Shown here in pieces: positions 21,599-31,447 of a stretch of 64,000 nucleotides of DNA; position 1 is the stretch's first letter, and each line of letters starts with the position of its first letter. The notes beneath the pieces were generated by a model. The model was not told where the DNA came from and made no database searches. It saw only the letters and a list, made by a program, of their open reading frames with translations. A program made the translations under genes and the position numbers. The DNA is taken from contig NZ_JACHJI010000002.1 in assembly GCF_014203535.1 (NCBI RefSeq), positions 62,001 through 126,000 on the forward strand. Reading direction: 5' to 3'. Origin of the DNA: Streptomyces griseomycini. GTDB taxonomy: Bacteria; Actinomycetota; Actinomycetes; Streptomycetales; Streptomycetaceae.

Positions 21599-23635
21599 TC
21601 AGTCGCCGTTGCCCGGCGCCGGCGTCGTCTTCTGGATCTGCATCAGGAACTCGACGTTCGACTTGGTCTGCTTCATCTTGTCGAGGAGCAGCTCGATCGC
21701 CTGCTGCTGGTCGAGCGCGTGCAGCACCCGGCGCAGCTTCCAGACGACGGCGAGCTCCTCGCTGCCGAGCAGGATCTCCTCCTTGCGGGTGCCGGACGCG
21801 TCGACGTCCACCGCGGGGAAGATGCGCTTGTCGGCGAGCTTCCGGTCGAGCTTGAGCTCCATGTTGCCGGTGCCCTTGAACTCCTCGAAGATCACCTCGT
21901 CCATGCGGGACCCGGTGTCCACCAGGGCGGTGGCGAGGATGGTCAGCGAGCCGCCGTCCTCGATGTTGCGGGCCGCACCGAAGAAGCGCTTCGGCGGGTA
22001 CAGGGCGGTCGAGTCGACACCACCGGACAGGATGCGGCCGGAGGCCGGGGCGGCGAGGTTGTACGCACGGCCCAGGCGGGTGATCGAGTCGAGCAGCACG
22101 ACGACGTCGTGACCCAGCTCCACCAGGCGCTTGGCGCGCTCGATGGCGAGCTCGGCGACCGTGGTGTGGTCCTCGGCCGGGCGGTCGAAGGTCGAGGAGA
22201 TGACCTCGCCCTTGACCGACCGCTGCATGTCGGTGACCTCTTCCGGACGCTCGTCGACGAGGACGACCATCAGGTGGCACTCGGGGTTGTTGTGGGTGAT
22301 CGCGTTGGCGATCGCCTGCATGATCATGGTCTTGCCGGTCTTCGGCGGGGCCACGATCAGACCGCGCTGGCCCTTGCCGATCGGCGACACGAGGTCGATG
22401 ATCCGGGTGGTCAGCACGCCCGGGTCGGTCTCCAGGCGCAGGCGGTCCTGCGGGTACAGCGGGGTGAGCTTGTTGAACTCCGGGCGGCCGCGGCCGTGTT
22501 CGGGCGCCATGCCGTTGACGGAGTCGAGGCGGACCAGCGCGTTGAACTTCTCGCGCCGCTCGCCCTCCTTCGGCTGGCGCACGGCGCCGGTGATGTGGTC
22601 GCCCTTGCGCAGGCCGTTCTTGCGGACCTGGGCGAGGGAGACGTACACGTCGTTCGGGCCCGGCAGGTAGCCGGAGGTCCGGATGAAGGCGTAGTTGTCG
22701 AGGATGTCCAGGATGCCCGCGACCGGGATCAGGACGTCGTCCTCGGCGATCTGCGGCTCCTGCACGTCGTCGCGGCCACGGCGGCCACGGCGGTCGCGGT
22801 AGCGCCCGCGACGGCCGCGACGGCCGCCGCCGTCCTCGTCGTAGCCGTCGTCCTGGCGGCCGCCGCCCTGCTGGTTCTGCTGGCGGCCCTGGCCGCCCTG
22901 GTTCTGCTGGTCGTCGCCCTTGCCGCGACGGTCCCCGCGGTCGCCACCACGGTCACCGCGGTCACCACGGTCGCCGCGGTCACGGTCGCGGTCGCGGCCG
23001 CGCTCACGGCGGTCGCGGCGGCGGCCCTCGCCGCCCTCGTGGTCGGACTTGGCCTCGCCCTGCTGCTGCGACTGGGCCGGGGCCTCGGCCTTGGCCTCGG
23101 CGGTGACCGTCTCGGCCGCGGCGGCCGGGGCACCGGCCTCGGCGGTGGCGCGACGGCGGCGGCGCTCGGCGGGGGCGGCCTCCTCGGCGGGGGCCTGCTC
23201 GGCCGGGGCGGAGGCCTTCGGGGAGGGCTGGCCCGGGATCTCGATCTGCTGCTGGGCCGCGGCCTTCTCGGCGGGGGCCTGCTCCTCCTTGGCGTCCGCC
23301 TTCTTCTCGGCGGCCTCGCCCGTACGGGTCCGGGAGGTGGTACGGCGCTTGGGCTTGGTCTCACCGGCGGCGGGCTCGGCCTTGGCCGGGGCGGCGCCGC
23401 CGGCGGCCTGCGCCTCCTTGATGACCTCGATCAGCTGGCTCTTGCGCATGCGCGCGGTGCCCCTGATGCCGAGGCCGGACGCGACCTGCTGCAGCTCGGC
23501 CAGCACCATGCCCTCGAGGCCGGTACCGCGGCGCCGCCGGGAGCCGGCACCGGTGGCAGGCGCGGAAGCGTCCGTGGCGGGCGCGGCAGCGGTCTCCTCG
23601 ACACGTGCGCCCATCAGATCGGTGGTGTCGCTCAC
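21599..23635 (-). CDS. rho: Transcription termination factor Rho
   Basis: Hexameric RNA helicase that ends transcription. The N-terminal Rho_N domain ([19 protein letters not shown]..., ~45-80) is followed by a ~200-residue insertion. That insertion goes from Ala/Glu/Lys-rich to Arg/Asp/Gly-rich, with [16 protein letters not shown] tandems. Next come the cold-shock-like RNA-binding domain (~270-360) and the ATPase core with P-loop [20 protein letters not shown] and the [10 protein letters not shown] loop. 678 residues versus 419 in E. coli; the insertion is characteristic of high-GC Gram-positives and binds RNA in related Rho proteins. A long structured leader precedes it. Confidence 0.97.
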   Translation of the reverse strand: MSDTTDLMGARVEETAAAPATDASAPATGAGSRRRRGTGLEGMVLAELQQVASGLGIRGTARMRKSQLIEVIKEAQAAGGAAPAKAEPAAGETKPKRRTTSRTRTGEAAEKKADAKEEQAPAEKAAAQQQIEIPGQPSPKASAPAEQAPAEEAAPAERRRRRATAEAGAPAAAAETVTAEAKAEAPAQSQQQGEAKSDHEGGEGRRRDRRERGRDRDRDRGDRGDRGDRGGDRGDRRGKGDDQQNQGGQGRQQNQQGGGRQDDGYDEDGGGRRGRRGRYRDRRGRRGRDDVQEPQIAEDDVLIPVAGILDILDNYAFIRTSGYLPGPNDVYVSLAQVRKNGLRKGDHITGAVRQPKEGERREKFNALVRLDSVNGMAPEHGRGRPEFNKLTPLYPQDRLRLETDPGVLTTRIIDLVSPIGKGQRGLIVAPPKTGKTMIMQAIANAITHNNPECHLMVVLVDERPEEVTDMQRSVKGEVISSTFDRPAEDHTTVAELAIERAKRLVELGHDVVVLLDSITRLGRAYNLAAPASGRILSGGVDSTALYPPKRFFGAARNIEDGGSLTILATALVDTGSRMDEVIFEEFKGTGNMELKLDRKLADKRIFPAVDVDASGTRKEEILLGSEELAVVWKLRRVLHALDQQQAIELLLDKMKQTKSNVEFLMQIQKTTPAPGNGD

Positions 23636-24055
23636 GAAGGGTCCTTCCCTGGAGCGGACGTCGGCCTGTCTGGCTCGGCGACCGGTTGTGCTGTCCGGCT
23701 TCGGTTCTTGCTGTGCGAACCGTGCCGGGGCGGTTGTCCGCCTGAGCGGCGGAAGAGATAACTGGTGATGGCGCTTCCGCGAGTCGTGGCACCCAGTGTC
23801 ACGTGGCGTGGTCGCACCGGTTCCGGAGCTCCCCCAGAGGGGATACCCCCACCGGCGGGCCGCTCAGCGTCCGCGTACGACGTACTGCCCGCGTACGAAG
23901 CAGAGAACACAGTGCGGCTTGGGGAGCTCCCGGAAGAATGTCTGTCCCGGACGGGGACACGAGGCACCTCGCCATGGTGGGGTCGGGTGCAGACTTGAGA
24001 TTAACACTACCGGATCCAACAAACATTCCCCCTCTCCAAATCCGGCAACCGTGTG
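23636..24055 (-). promoter_or_regulatory. Leader and promoter region of rho with long inverted repeat
   Basis: The 420-bp gap to thrB holds no gene. TTCCGGAGCTCCCC (23821-23834) can pair with GGGGAGCTCCCGGAA (23921-23935) with one bulge, closing about 86 nt. Inside are repeats of CGCGTACGA that can form smaller stems. A TAGTGT hexamer on the minus strand near 24008 could be a -10, without a clear -35. Rho genes elsewhere are autoregulated by termination in their leader, so an attenuator is plausible here. Confidence 0.45.
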
Positions 24056-24973
24056 TCAGGTCGCGAGCGGAAGCACGCTCGCTCCCTGCACGTCGAGGCT
24101 GAGCCGATTGGCGGCCCAGTCGGTGCCGGCCAGCGCTTCGACCTTGTCGGCGGTGGCCGCGTCGGCCAGCGCCATGACCGTGGGTCCGGCGCCGGAGATC
24201 ACCGCGGGGACGCCGTCCCCGCGCAGCCGCTCCACGAGGGCCGCGCTCTCGGGCATGGCCGGGGCGCGGTACTCCTGGTGCAGGCGGTCCTCGGTGGCGG
24301 GCAGCAGCAGCTCGGGGCGCCGGGTGAGCGCCTCGACGAGCAGGGCGGCGCGGCCCGCGTTGGCGGCGGCGTCGACGTGCGGCACGGTGCGCGGGAGCAG
24401 GCCGCGCGCGGTCTCGGTGAGGACCGGCTTCCCGGGGACGAAAACCACCGGAACGATGGAATCCGCGGGCTCCATCCTGATCGCCCGGGCCGCGCCGCCC
24501 TCCATCCAGGAGAGGGTGAAGCCGCCCAGCAGACAGGCCGCGACGTTGTCGGGATGGCCCTCGATCTCGGTGGCGAGCTCGAGCAGCGCGGTGTCGTCGA
24601 GCTTGGCCTCGGCCCCTATCGTCACGGCGCGGGCGGCGACGATCCCTGCGCAGATGGCGGCCGAGGAGGAGCCCAGGCCCCGGCCGTGCGGGATGCGGTT
24701 GGCGCAGACGATCTCCAGGCCGCGCGGCTGTCCGCCGAGCAGGTCGAAGGCGGTGCGCAGGGAGCGTACGAGCAGATGCCTCTCGTCGCGCGGGAGGGTC
24801 TCGCTGCCCTCACCGGCGATGTCGATGTGCAGTCCGGAGTCGGCCACCCGGACGACCACGTCGTCGTACAGGCCCAGCGCGAGGCCGAGGGCGTCGAAGC
24901 CCGGGCCGAGGTTGGCGCTGGTGGCGGGGACGCGCACCCGGACGGCGGCGGCGCGGAACGCGGGACCGGCCAT
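24056..24973 (-). CDS. thrB: Homoserine kinase
   Basis: GHMP-family kinase making O-phosphohomoserine for threonine synthesis. The 305 residues include the substrate-binding start RVRVPATSANLGPGFDALGLAL, the ATP loop HGRGLGSSSAAICAGI (~105-120) and the C-terminal SGAGPTVMAL. It is 418 bp downstream of thrC on the same strand, a wide gap for an operon, so it may have its own promoter. Confidence 0.95.
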   Translation of the reverse strand: MAGPAFRAAAVRVRVPATSANLGPGFDALGLALGLYDDVVVRVADSGLHIDIAGEGSETLPRDERHLLVRSLRTAFDLLGGQPRGLEIVCANRIPHGRGLGSSSAAICAGIVAARAVTIGAEAKLDDTALLELATEIEGHPDNVAACLLGGFTLSWMEGGAARAIRMEPADSIVPVVFVPGKPVLTETARGLLPRTVPHVDAAANAGRAALLVEALTRRPELLLPATEDRLHQEYRAPAMPESAALVERLRGDGVPAVISGAGPTVMALADAATADKVEALAGTDWAANRLSLDVQGASVLPLAT

Positions 24974-25391
24974 CGCTCGAAGACTCTCCTTGAGCTACGT
25001 GACTGTCGAACGGCGTTCGACGGACATCCGACGACGGGACACTCGATGACGTACAGAACCCCCTGGGGCAGCCCCTGGGGCCGCCGCCGGCCGGGCTGGC
25101 CGGCCGCTTTCCGGGCCGCCCCGGGCCACTGTCCGGACCACGAGGACGACGCGAGACCGCGGCATATGCGGCGGGCGGGTTCAGTACAGCCTATCGAAGG
25201 AAGGTTCTGTGGCGACATAGGGCGCACAGGAGGCGCACGATGCGTGTCGTAAGCCCCCTGTGCACCCCCCGTAGGGAACCCTCCCCAGGTGAGCGCCTCC
25301 TTACGCCGGTCCCACCGGATCGGGACGGACGGCGCGCCCCGGTGGCACCTGGCGGCCGGGGCGGCCCGGTGTCACCCTCGCGGCGGCCGGG
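24974..25391. other. Gap between thrC and thrB without a gene
   Basis: 418 bp with no open frame of normal codon use. The minus-strand reading gives only Arg/Ser/Pro-rich products. No hairpin strong enough to call a terminator was seen directly after thrC; a thrB promoter is expected but not identified. Confidence 0.45.
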
Positions 25392-26450
25392 TCAGACCAG
25401 GCCGAGGCGCTCGGCGGCGGTCGCGGCGTCGACGGGGACGGTGACCGGCTGCGGGGCGCCGGCGACGGCCCAGTCGGGGTCCTTCAGGCCGTTGCCGGTG
25501 ACGGTGCACACGATCCGCTGCCCCGGGTCGACCTTGCCCTGCTCGGCGGCCTTCAGCAGACCGGCGACCGACGCGGCGGACGCGGGCTCGACGAAGACGC
25601 CCTCCTGGGAGGCCAACAGCCGGTAGGCGCGCAGGATCTCACGGTCCGTCACCTCGTCGATGGCACCGCCGGACTCGTCCCGCGCGGCGAGCGCGAAGTC
25701 CCACGAGGCGGGGTTGCCGATGCGGATGGCGGTGGCGATGGTCGACGGGTCCTTGACGACCTCGCCGCGCACGATCGGGGCGCTGCCGGAGGCCTGGAAG
25801 CCCCACATGCGGGGGGTCCTGGTGGCGACGCCGTCGGCGGCGTACTCCTTGTACCCCTTCCAATAGGCGGTGATGTTGCCCGCGTTGCCCACCGGCAGCA
25901 CGTGGATGTCGGGGGCGTCGCCCAGCATGTCCACGATCTCGAAGGCGGCGGTCTTCTGCCCCTCTATCCGCACCGGGTTGACGGAATTGACCAGCGCCAC
26001 CGGGTAGTTGTCGCTCAGGGCGCGGGCGAGCGTGAGGCAGTCGTCGAAGTTGCCGTCGACCTGGAGGATCTTCGCCCCGTGGACCAGCGCCTGGCCCATC
26101 TTGCCGAGCGCGATCTTGCCCTGCGGCACGAGCACGGCGGACACCATCCCGGCACGCACCCCGTACGCGGCGGCGGAGGCGGAGGTGTTGCCGGTGGAGG
26201 CGCAGATGACGGCCTTGGCGCCCTCCTCCTTGGCCTTCGAGATCGCCATGGTCATGCCGCGGTCCTTGAAGGACCCGGTCGGGTTCGCGCCCTCGACCTT
26301 GAGGTGCACCTCGCAGCCCGTGCGCTCGGAGAGCACCTGCGCGGGCACGAGCGGCGTGCCGCCCTCGCGGAGCGTCACGACCGGCGTGGTGTCGGAGACC
26401 GGCAGCCGGTCCCGGTACTCCTCGATGATTCCGCGCCACTGGTGAGTCAT
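25392..26450 (-). CDS. thrC: Threonine synthase
   Basis: PLP enzyme converting O-phosphohomoserine to threonine. The 352-residue protein has the PLP lysine in [14 protein letters not shown], the substrate region [15 protein letters not shown] and the phosphate-binding glycine loop [15 protein letters not shown]. It starts 6 nt after the hom stop, so the two are co-transcribed. It is of the short, bacterial threonine-synthase type without the long N-terminal domain. Confidence 0.95.
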   Translation of the reverse strand: MTHQWRGIIEEYRDRLPVSDTTPVVTLREGGTPLVPAQVLSERTGCEVHLKVEGANPTGSFKDRGMTMAISKAKEEGAKAVICASTGNTSASAAAYGVRAGMVSAVLVPQGKIALGKMGQALVHGAKILQVDGNFDDCLTLARALSDNYPVALVNSVNPVRIEGQKTAAFEIVDMLGDAPDIHVLPVGNAGNITAYWKGYKEYAADGVATRTPRMWGFQASGSAPIVRGEVVKDPSTIATAIRIGNPASWDFALAARDESGGAIDEVTDREILRAYRLLASQEGVFVEPASAASVAGLLKAAEQGKVDPGQRIVCTVTGNGLKDPDWAVAGAPQPVTVPVDAATAAERLGLV

Positions 26451-26456
26451 TGCTGG

Positions 26457-27746
26457 TTACTCTCCTTCGACCCGCATGATGCTGGCGACACCGCGCACGG
26501 TGTCGAGCTTGCGCAGCGCCTCGACGGTGCCGCCGAGGGCCGCGTCGGACGCACGGTGGGTGACGACGACGAGCGACGCCTCGCCGTCCTTGCCCTGCTG
26601 ACGGACCGTGTCGATCGAGACTCCGTGCTCGGCGAACACGGTCGCGACCTGGGCGAGGACACCCGGTTTGTCGGCCACGTCCAGGCTGATGTGGTACCGG
26701 GTGACGACCTCGCCCATCGGCGAGACCGGCAGCGCGGCGTACGCGGACTCACCCGGCCCGGTCGCTCCGCTGAGCCGGTTGCGGCCCACGGCGACGAGGT
26801 CGCCGAGCACCGCGGAGGCGGTCGGCGCACCGCCGGCTCCCGGCCCGTAGAACATCAGCTGCCCGGCGGCGTCCGACTCGACGAACACGGCGTTGTACGC
26901 CCCCCGCACCGAGGCGAGGGGGTGGCTGAGCGGGATCATCGCCGGATGCACCCGCGCGGTGACCGACGCCCCGTCCTCGGCCCGCTCGCAGATGGCGAGC
27001 AGCTTGATGGTGCAGCCCATCTCCCTGGCGGAGGCGAAGTCGCCGGCGGTGACCTCGGTCATGCCCTCGCGGTGGACGTCGTCGAGCCGCACGCGCGTGT
27101 GGAAGGCGATCCCGGCGAGGATGGCGGCCTTGGCGGCGGCGTCGAAGCCCTCGACGTCGGCGGTCGGGTCGGCCTCCGCGTACCCCAGGGCGGTGGCCTC
27201 GTCGAGTGCCTCCTGGTAGCCGGCGCCCGTGGTGTCCATCTTGTCGAGGATGAAGTTGGTGGTGCCGTTGACGATGCCGAGCACCCGGTTGACCTTGTCA
27301 CCGGCGAGCGACTCGCGCAGCGGCCGGATCAGCGGGATGGCGCCGGCGACGGCGGCCTCGTAGTAGAGGTCCCGGCCGTGCTTCTCGGCGGCGGCGTGCA
27401 GCGCGGCCCCGTCCTGGGCGAGCAGTGCCTTGTTCGCGGAGACGACGGAGGCGCCGTGCTCGAGGGCGGTGGTGATCAGCGTGCGGGCGGGCTCGATCCC
27501 GCCGATGACCTCGACGACGATGTCGAGGTCGCCGCGTTTGACGAGGGCGGTGGCGTCGGTGGTGACCAGGGCGGGGTCGATGCCCTCCCGCACCTTGTCG
27601 GGCCGCCGCACGGCGACCCCGGCGAGCTCCACCGGGGCCCCGATGCGCGCGGCGAGGTCGCCGGCGTGCGTCGTCATGATGCGCGCCACCTCTGAGCCGA
27701 CCACTCCACAGCCCAGCAGCGCCACCTTCAGCGGACGCGTACGCAT
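26457..27746 (-). CDS. hom: Homoserine dehydrogenase
   Basis: NAD(P)-dependent reduction of aspartate semialdehyde to homoserine. The 429 residues comprise a Rossmann domain (VALLGCGVVGSEVARI), a catalytic domain with the signature around GIVNGTTNFILDKM and the Asp/Lys region ADPTADVEGFDAAAKAAILAG, and a C-terminal ACT domain (ISLDVADKPGVLAQVATVF, ~355-425). ACT domains in this family mediate feedback inhibition by threonine. Of two adjacent ATG codons I chose the second because GAGG is then 7 nt upstream. It lies 186 nt after lysA; TAGACG-N16-TAGGGC at about 27815-27842 is a weak possible promoter. Confidence 0.95.
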   Translation of the reverse strand: MRTRPLKVALLGCGVVGSEVARIMTTHAGDLAARIGAPVELAGVAVRRPDKVREGIDPALVTTDATALVKRGDLDIVVEVIGGIEPARTLITTALEHGASVVSANKALLAQDGAALHAAAEKHGRDLYYEAAVAGAIPLIRPLRESLAGDKVNRVLGIVNGTTNFILDKMDTTGAGYQEALDEATALGYAEADPTADVEGFDAAAKAAILAGIAFHTRVRLDDVHREGMTEVTAGDFASAREMGCTIKLLAICERAEDGASVTARVHPAMIPLSHPLASVRGAYNAVFVESDAAGQLMFYGPGAGGAPTASAVLGDLVAVGRNRLSGATGPGESAYAALPVSPMGEVVTRYHISLDVADKPGVLAQVATVFAEHGVSIDTVRQQGKDGEASLVVVTHRASDAALGGTVEALRKLDTVRGVASIMRVEGE

Positions 27747-27932
27747 CATCCGACCTCGTTTCCTGATTACCGTCTCGGTTGCACCAGTCTCACTCACCGG
27801 ACGGGAGTTTCTGCCCTATGTCCGGATCGTGAGACGTCTATTTCATTTTCATGACCGGGAAGACAGGAGATCTTCCAGCGGCGGGTTCGTCGTCGCGGAC
27901 CGGCCACCGACCGGCCCGCGACCGGTCGTGCA

Positions 27933-29324
27933 CTATCCGACGTCGAGGCGGAGGAGGTCCTCCTCGGTCTCGCGCCGGACGATCACGCGCGCCTCGCCGC
28001 CCTCGACGGCGACGACGGGCGGGCGCAGGACGTGGTTGTAGTTGCTGGCCATCGACCGGCAGTACGCCCCGGTGGCCGGTACGGCGATGAGGTCGCCCGG
28101 CGCCAGGTCCCCCGGCAGGAAGGCGTCCCGGACCACGATGTCCCCGCTCTCGCAGTGCTTGCCGACGACCCGGCACAGCATCGGCTCGGCGTCGGAGCTG
28201 CGGGAGGCGAGGGCGACGGTGTACTCGGCGTCGTACAGCGCGGTGCGGATGTTGTCCGACATCCCGCCGTCGACGGACACGTACGTCCGCAGCCCGTCGA
28301 GCGGCTTGACGGTGCCGACCTCGTAGAGCGTGAAGGCGGTCGGCCCCACGACGGCCCGCCCCGGCTCGACGGAGATGCGCGGCGTGGAGAGCCGCGCGGC
28401 CTCGCACTCCCGGGTGACGATCTCGGTCAGCGCCTTGGCGATCTCGTGCGGCTCCCGGGGGTCGTCGTCGCTGGTGTACGCGATGCCGAGCCCGCCGCCG
28501 AGGTCGATCTCGGGCAGCTCGACCCCGTGCTCGTCCCGGATGTCCCTGAGCAGCCCCACGACCCGGTGCGCGGCGACCTCGAACCCGGACATGTCGAAGA
28601 TCTGCGACCCGATGTGGCTGTGGATGCCGATGAGCTCCAGCCCGTCGAGCTTCAGGGCCCGCCGCACGGCTTCGGCGGCCTGCCCGCCGGCCAGCGGGAT
28701 CCCGAACTTCTGGTCCTCGTGGGCGGTGGCGATGAACTCGTGCGTGTGCGCCTCGACACCGACGGTGACCCGGATCTGCACCCGCTGCCGCTTGCCGAGC
28801 GACTGCGCGATGTGGGCGACGCGCACGATCTCCTGGAACGAGTCGAGCACGATCCGCCCGACCCCGGCGCGGACGGCCCGCTCGATCTCCGCCGCGGACT
28901 TGTTGTTGCCGTGGAAGGCGATGCGGTCGGCGGGCATGCCGGCGGACAGCGCGGTGGCGAGCTCGCCGCCGGAGCAGACGTCGAGGTTCAGCCCCTCCTC
29001 GTGCAGCCACCGCACGACGGCCCGGGACAGGAACGCCTTGCCCGCGTAGAACACGTCGGCGTCGTTCCCGAAGGCGGTGCGCCAGGCCCGCGCCCGGGCC
29101 CGGAAGTCGGCTTCGTCCATGACGTACGCGGGCGTGCCGAACTCCTCGGCGAGCCGCTTGACGTCGATCCCGCCGACGGTGAGCACGCCGTGCTCGTCCC
29201 GGGCGACGGTCCGGGCCCACACCTTCGGGTCGAGGGCGTTGAGGTCGGCGGGGGGTGCGGAGTAGTGCCCCTCGGGGAGGACGTCGGCGTGACGGGGCCC
29301 GGCGGGGTGTGCGGAACGGCTCAT
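27933..29324 (-). CDS. lysA: Diaminopimelate decarboxylase
   Basis: PLP enzyme making lysine from meso-diaminopimelate. The 463 residues hold the PLP lysine in [14 protein letters not shown] (~residue 97), [18 protein letters not shown], the glycine-rich phosphate loop [15 protein letters not shown], the EPGRAVVGP motif and CESGDI with the active-site Cys of the partner subunit. It starts 28 nt after nrtL and leads toward hom, grouping lysine and threonine synthesis from the aspartate pathway. Confidence 0.96.
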   Translation of the reverse strand: MSRSAHPAGPRHADVLPEGHYSAPPADLNALDPKVWARTVARDEHGVLTVGGIDVKRLAEEFGTPAYVMDEADFRARARAWRTAFGNDADVFYAGKAFLSRAVVRWLHEEGLNLDVCSGGELATALSAGMPADRIAFHGNNKSAAEIERAVRAGVGRIVLDSFQEIVRVAHIAQSLGKRQRVQIRVTVGVEAHTHEFIATAHEDQKFGIPLAGGQAAEAVRRALKLDGLELIGIHSHIGSQIFDMSGFEVAAHRVVGLLRDIRDEHGVELPEIDLGGGLGIAYTSDDDPREPHEIAKALTEIVTRECEAARLSTPRISVEPGRAVVGPTAFTLYEVGTVKPLDGLRTYVSVDGGMSDNIRTALYDAEYTVALASRSSDAEPMLCRVVGKHCESGDIVVRDAFLPGDLAPGDLIAVPATGAYCRSMASNYNHVLRPPVVAVEGGEARVIVRRETEEDLLRLDVG

Positions 29325-29352
29325 TTCTTCGCAGGCTCTCTTCGCTGGCTCT

Positions 29353-30447
29353 TCACAGATGGTCGGGTGCGTCGATGCCGAGCAGGGACAGGCCGCCGGC
29401 CAGCACCGTCCCGGCGGCGTCGGCGAGCGCGAGCCGGGCCCGGTGGGCGGCCGAGGGTTTCTCCCCGCCGAGGGGCAGGACGGCGGGGAGCAGGGGCAGC
29501 ACGGCGTCGGCGACGGCGACGAGGTGCCGGGCGAGCCGGTCGGGCGCCCGGTGGGCGGCGACCGCCGCGAGGACGCGGGGGTGGTCGGCGAGGACCCGGA
29601 GCAGCGGCTGGACGCCGGCGCCGGTCACGGCTCCGGCGTCCGCCGGGGGCGCTCCCCCGCGGTCCGCCGGGGTCACCGGGCCGGGCTCGGGGGCGAACCC
29701 GAGGTCGGCGGCGTTGCGGAGGAGGGTCCGGGTGCGGGCGTGGGCGTAACGGACGCGGAAGAGGGGGTTGCCCTCCCGCTGGACCAGGTGATCGCCGCTG
29801 ATCCGGGGCCGGTCGTGCGGGGCGGGGTGCAGCAGGGCCCAGCGGGCGGCGTCACGGCCGAGGGGAAGCGGATCGGCGGGAGCGGGGACGGGCCGGAGGA
29901 CGACGCCGTCGGGCGGTCCGGCGCTCCCGGGAACGTCGACGCGGAGGCCCAGGACGGTGACCCAGCCCGGCTCGGGCGGAGCGGCGCAACCGGTGCGGAC
30001 GTCGGCGCCCTGGGAGCGGAGGACGCGGGCGAGTACGTCGAGGTGGACGAGGGCGCGGACCTCGTGGGGGGCGTGCAGCCGGACGAGCCGTCCGCCCAGG
30101 AAGTCGCCGTGTCCGTACCGGGGACCGCGCCGCAGGATCTCCTCCACGAGGGCGACGGGCGCGGCGCTCCGCAGACTGATGTTGAGGAACCCGGGCCCGG
30201 TGACGACGACGTCGGCGATGCCGCCGGTGCGCAGCAGGTGGGGCCGGAGGATCTCGGCGACGCGGTGGGCCGGCTGCCCGGCCGGACGGGCGAGCTGGAG
30301 GGCGACGTTGGTGGCGTAGTCCCCGCACCCCCCGGGCCCGGGAGGCGCGACGAGGGCCCTCTCCGGCACGGCCACGCTCAGCTCCCCCTCGTCGACGGCA
30401 CGGCGCACCGCGTGCAGCACGGTGCGGGAGAGCTCGACGGGGGTCAC
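29353..30447 (-). CDS. nrtL: ArgS-related anticodon-binding protein (NrtL)
   Basis: Looks like an arginyl-tRNA synthetase with its catalytic core removed. Residues ~1-90 match the ArgRS N-terminal Add-1 domain ([22 protein letters not shown]). The segment that should carry the HIGH motif reads [20 protein letters not shown] and lacks it, and no KMSKS loop is present. Residues ~230-364 match the anticodon-binding DALR domain, starting [18 protein letters not shown]. Streptomyces annotations call this family NrtL, with a proposed tRNA-dependent ligase role. Aminoacylation is very unlikely; tRNA binding is plausible. It precedes lysA by 28 nt. Confidence 0.8.
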   Translation of the reverse strand: MTPVELSRTVLHAVRRAVDEGELSVAVPERALVAPPGPGGCGDYATNVALQLARPAGQPAHRVAEILRPHLLRTGGIADVVVTGPGFLNISLRSAAPVALVEEILRRGPRYGHGDFLGGRLVRLHAPHEVRALVHLDVLARVLRSQGADVRTGCAAPPEPGWVTVLGLRVDVPGSAGPPDGVVLRPVPAPADPLPLGRDAARWALLHPAPHDRPRISGDHLVQREGNPLFRVRYAHARTRTLLRNAADLGFAPEPGPVTPADRGGAPPADAGAVTGAGVQPLLRVLADHPRVLAAVAAHRAPDRLARHLVAVADAVLPLLPAVLPLGGEKPSAAHRARLALADAAGTVLAGGLSLLGIDAPDHL

Positions 30448-30542
30448 GGGACAAGCGTAGGGGAGGAGGGGGGTGGGTAGGCGAACCGGTTTGGGCGTGG
30501 TTCCGGGATGTGGACGAACTCACGCGGCGGAAGCCCCGGCCC

Positions 30543-30974
30543 TCACCCTCCGGCGTGTCCGGCGGGCGAGGTCGGCCCGGTGTCCTCGGCCTCGAGGACC
30601 CGCCCCTGGATCAACCGCCGGACGACCCGGACGAGCTCGCCGGGCTCGAAGGGCTTGGCGAGGAAGGCGTCGACACCGGCCTCGAGCCCGCTCTCGACCT
30701 CGTGCTGCGTACAGGCACTGACGATGGCGAGCGGGAGGTCGCGCGTACGGGGGTCGGCACGCAGCCGGGCAGCGGTGCGGAGCCCGTCGAGCCGGGGCAT
30801 GACGACGTCGAGGGTGACGAGGTCGGGCCGCACCTGGTGAACGACTTCCAGACACTCGGCACCATCGGCCGCGGTCACGACCTCGATGCCCTCCAGCTCG
30901 AGGTTGACCCTGATCAACTGCCGGATGACCTTGTTGTCGTCCACAACAAGAACCCGGCCAGAAGCGCCTGGCAC
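30543..30974 (-). CDS. Single-domain response regulator
   Basis: A receiver domain of 143 residues with no output domain. It has the acidic pair in VLVVDDNKVIRQL, the phospho-acceptor Asp in LVTLDVVMPRLDG, a Ser at the usual Ser/Thr position (AIVSACTQ) and the conserved Lys in FLAKPFEPGEL. I place the start at the GTG giving VPGASGRVLVVDD; upstream codons in the frame are not typical of the family. No kinase gene adjoins it. It is transcribed away from tRNA-Arg and 95 nt before nrtL. Such proteins act by protein contact or phosphorelay; the partner is unknown. Confidence 0.85.
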   Translation of the reverse strand: MPGASGRVLVVDDNKVIRQLIRVNLELEGIEVVTAADGAECLEVVHQVRPDLVTLDVVMPRLDGLRTAARLRADPRTRDLPLAIVSACTQHEVESGLEAGVDAFLAKPFEPGELVRVVRRLIQGRVLEAEDTGPTSPAGHAGG

Positions 30975-31098
30975 AACTCGAGAGTAGGTCCGGACCGGCC
31001 ACCGCGTCCGGCGTTTCCCGACTTCCGCCCCGCACGGGCGACGCCCCGCACTCCGGGCCGCCCCGGCCGTCCCCCGCCCGGCTCCGGGAAACGGGTTC

Positions 31099-31126
31099 CT
31101 GACCACCCCGCCGAAGCTGGTAATGT
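31099..31126 (+). promoter_or_regulatory. Predicted promoter of tRNA-Arg
   Basis: CTGACC (31099-31104) and TAATGT (31121-31126) with a 16-bp spacer lie 33 bp before the tRNA 5' end, a good vegetative-type match. Confidence 0.6.
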
Positions 31127-31159
31127 TCTACCCGTCGCCGCGATCACCGCGACCGACAC

Positions 31160-31231
31160 GCCCCCGTAGCTCAGGGGATAGAGCAACGGCCTCCGGAGCC
31201 GTGTGCGCAGGTTCGAATCCTGCCGGGGGCA
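31160..31231 (+). tRNA. tRNA-Arg (anticodon CCG)
   Basis: Folds as a full cloverleaf. The acceptor stem is GCCCCCG/CGGGGGC with discriminator A at 31231. The anticodon stem ACGGC/GCCGT holds the 7-nt loop CTCCGGA, giving anticodon CCG. The T arm is CAGG-TTCGAAT-CCTG. The CCA end is not encoded. tRNA-Arg genes are common attachment sites for actinomycete integrative elements, but no integrase or duplicated 3' end was seen in this window. Confidence 0.95.
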
Positions 31232-31447
31232 CCCGGTATGAGGTGCCCGAAGGCCCCGTCACCAGCGGAAACGCTGAGGGTGGGGTCTTCGCGTATGGGC
31301 AGGCGTGTGCCGTCCGGAGCGGCCGTACGGCAGACGTGCCGGGGTGTCGCTGCGGGTGAGTCGGCCTCTGTAGGGTCCGGCGCTGCCTGGTTCAGCGGGG
31401 TTGTCAGTGCGTCGGCGTGGTTGGGTGATCGCTGCCACGATGCTTCG

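Noticed and set aside
22920..23768. Arg/Ser-rich open frame opposite the rho insertion
   Set aside because: It is an antisense shadow of the repetitive Arg/Gly/Asp segment of rho.
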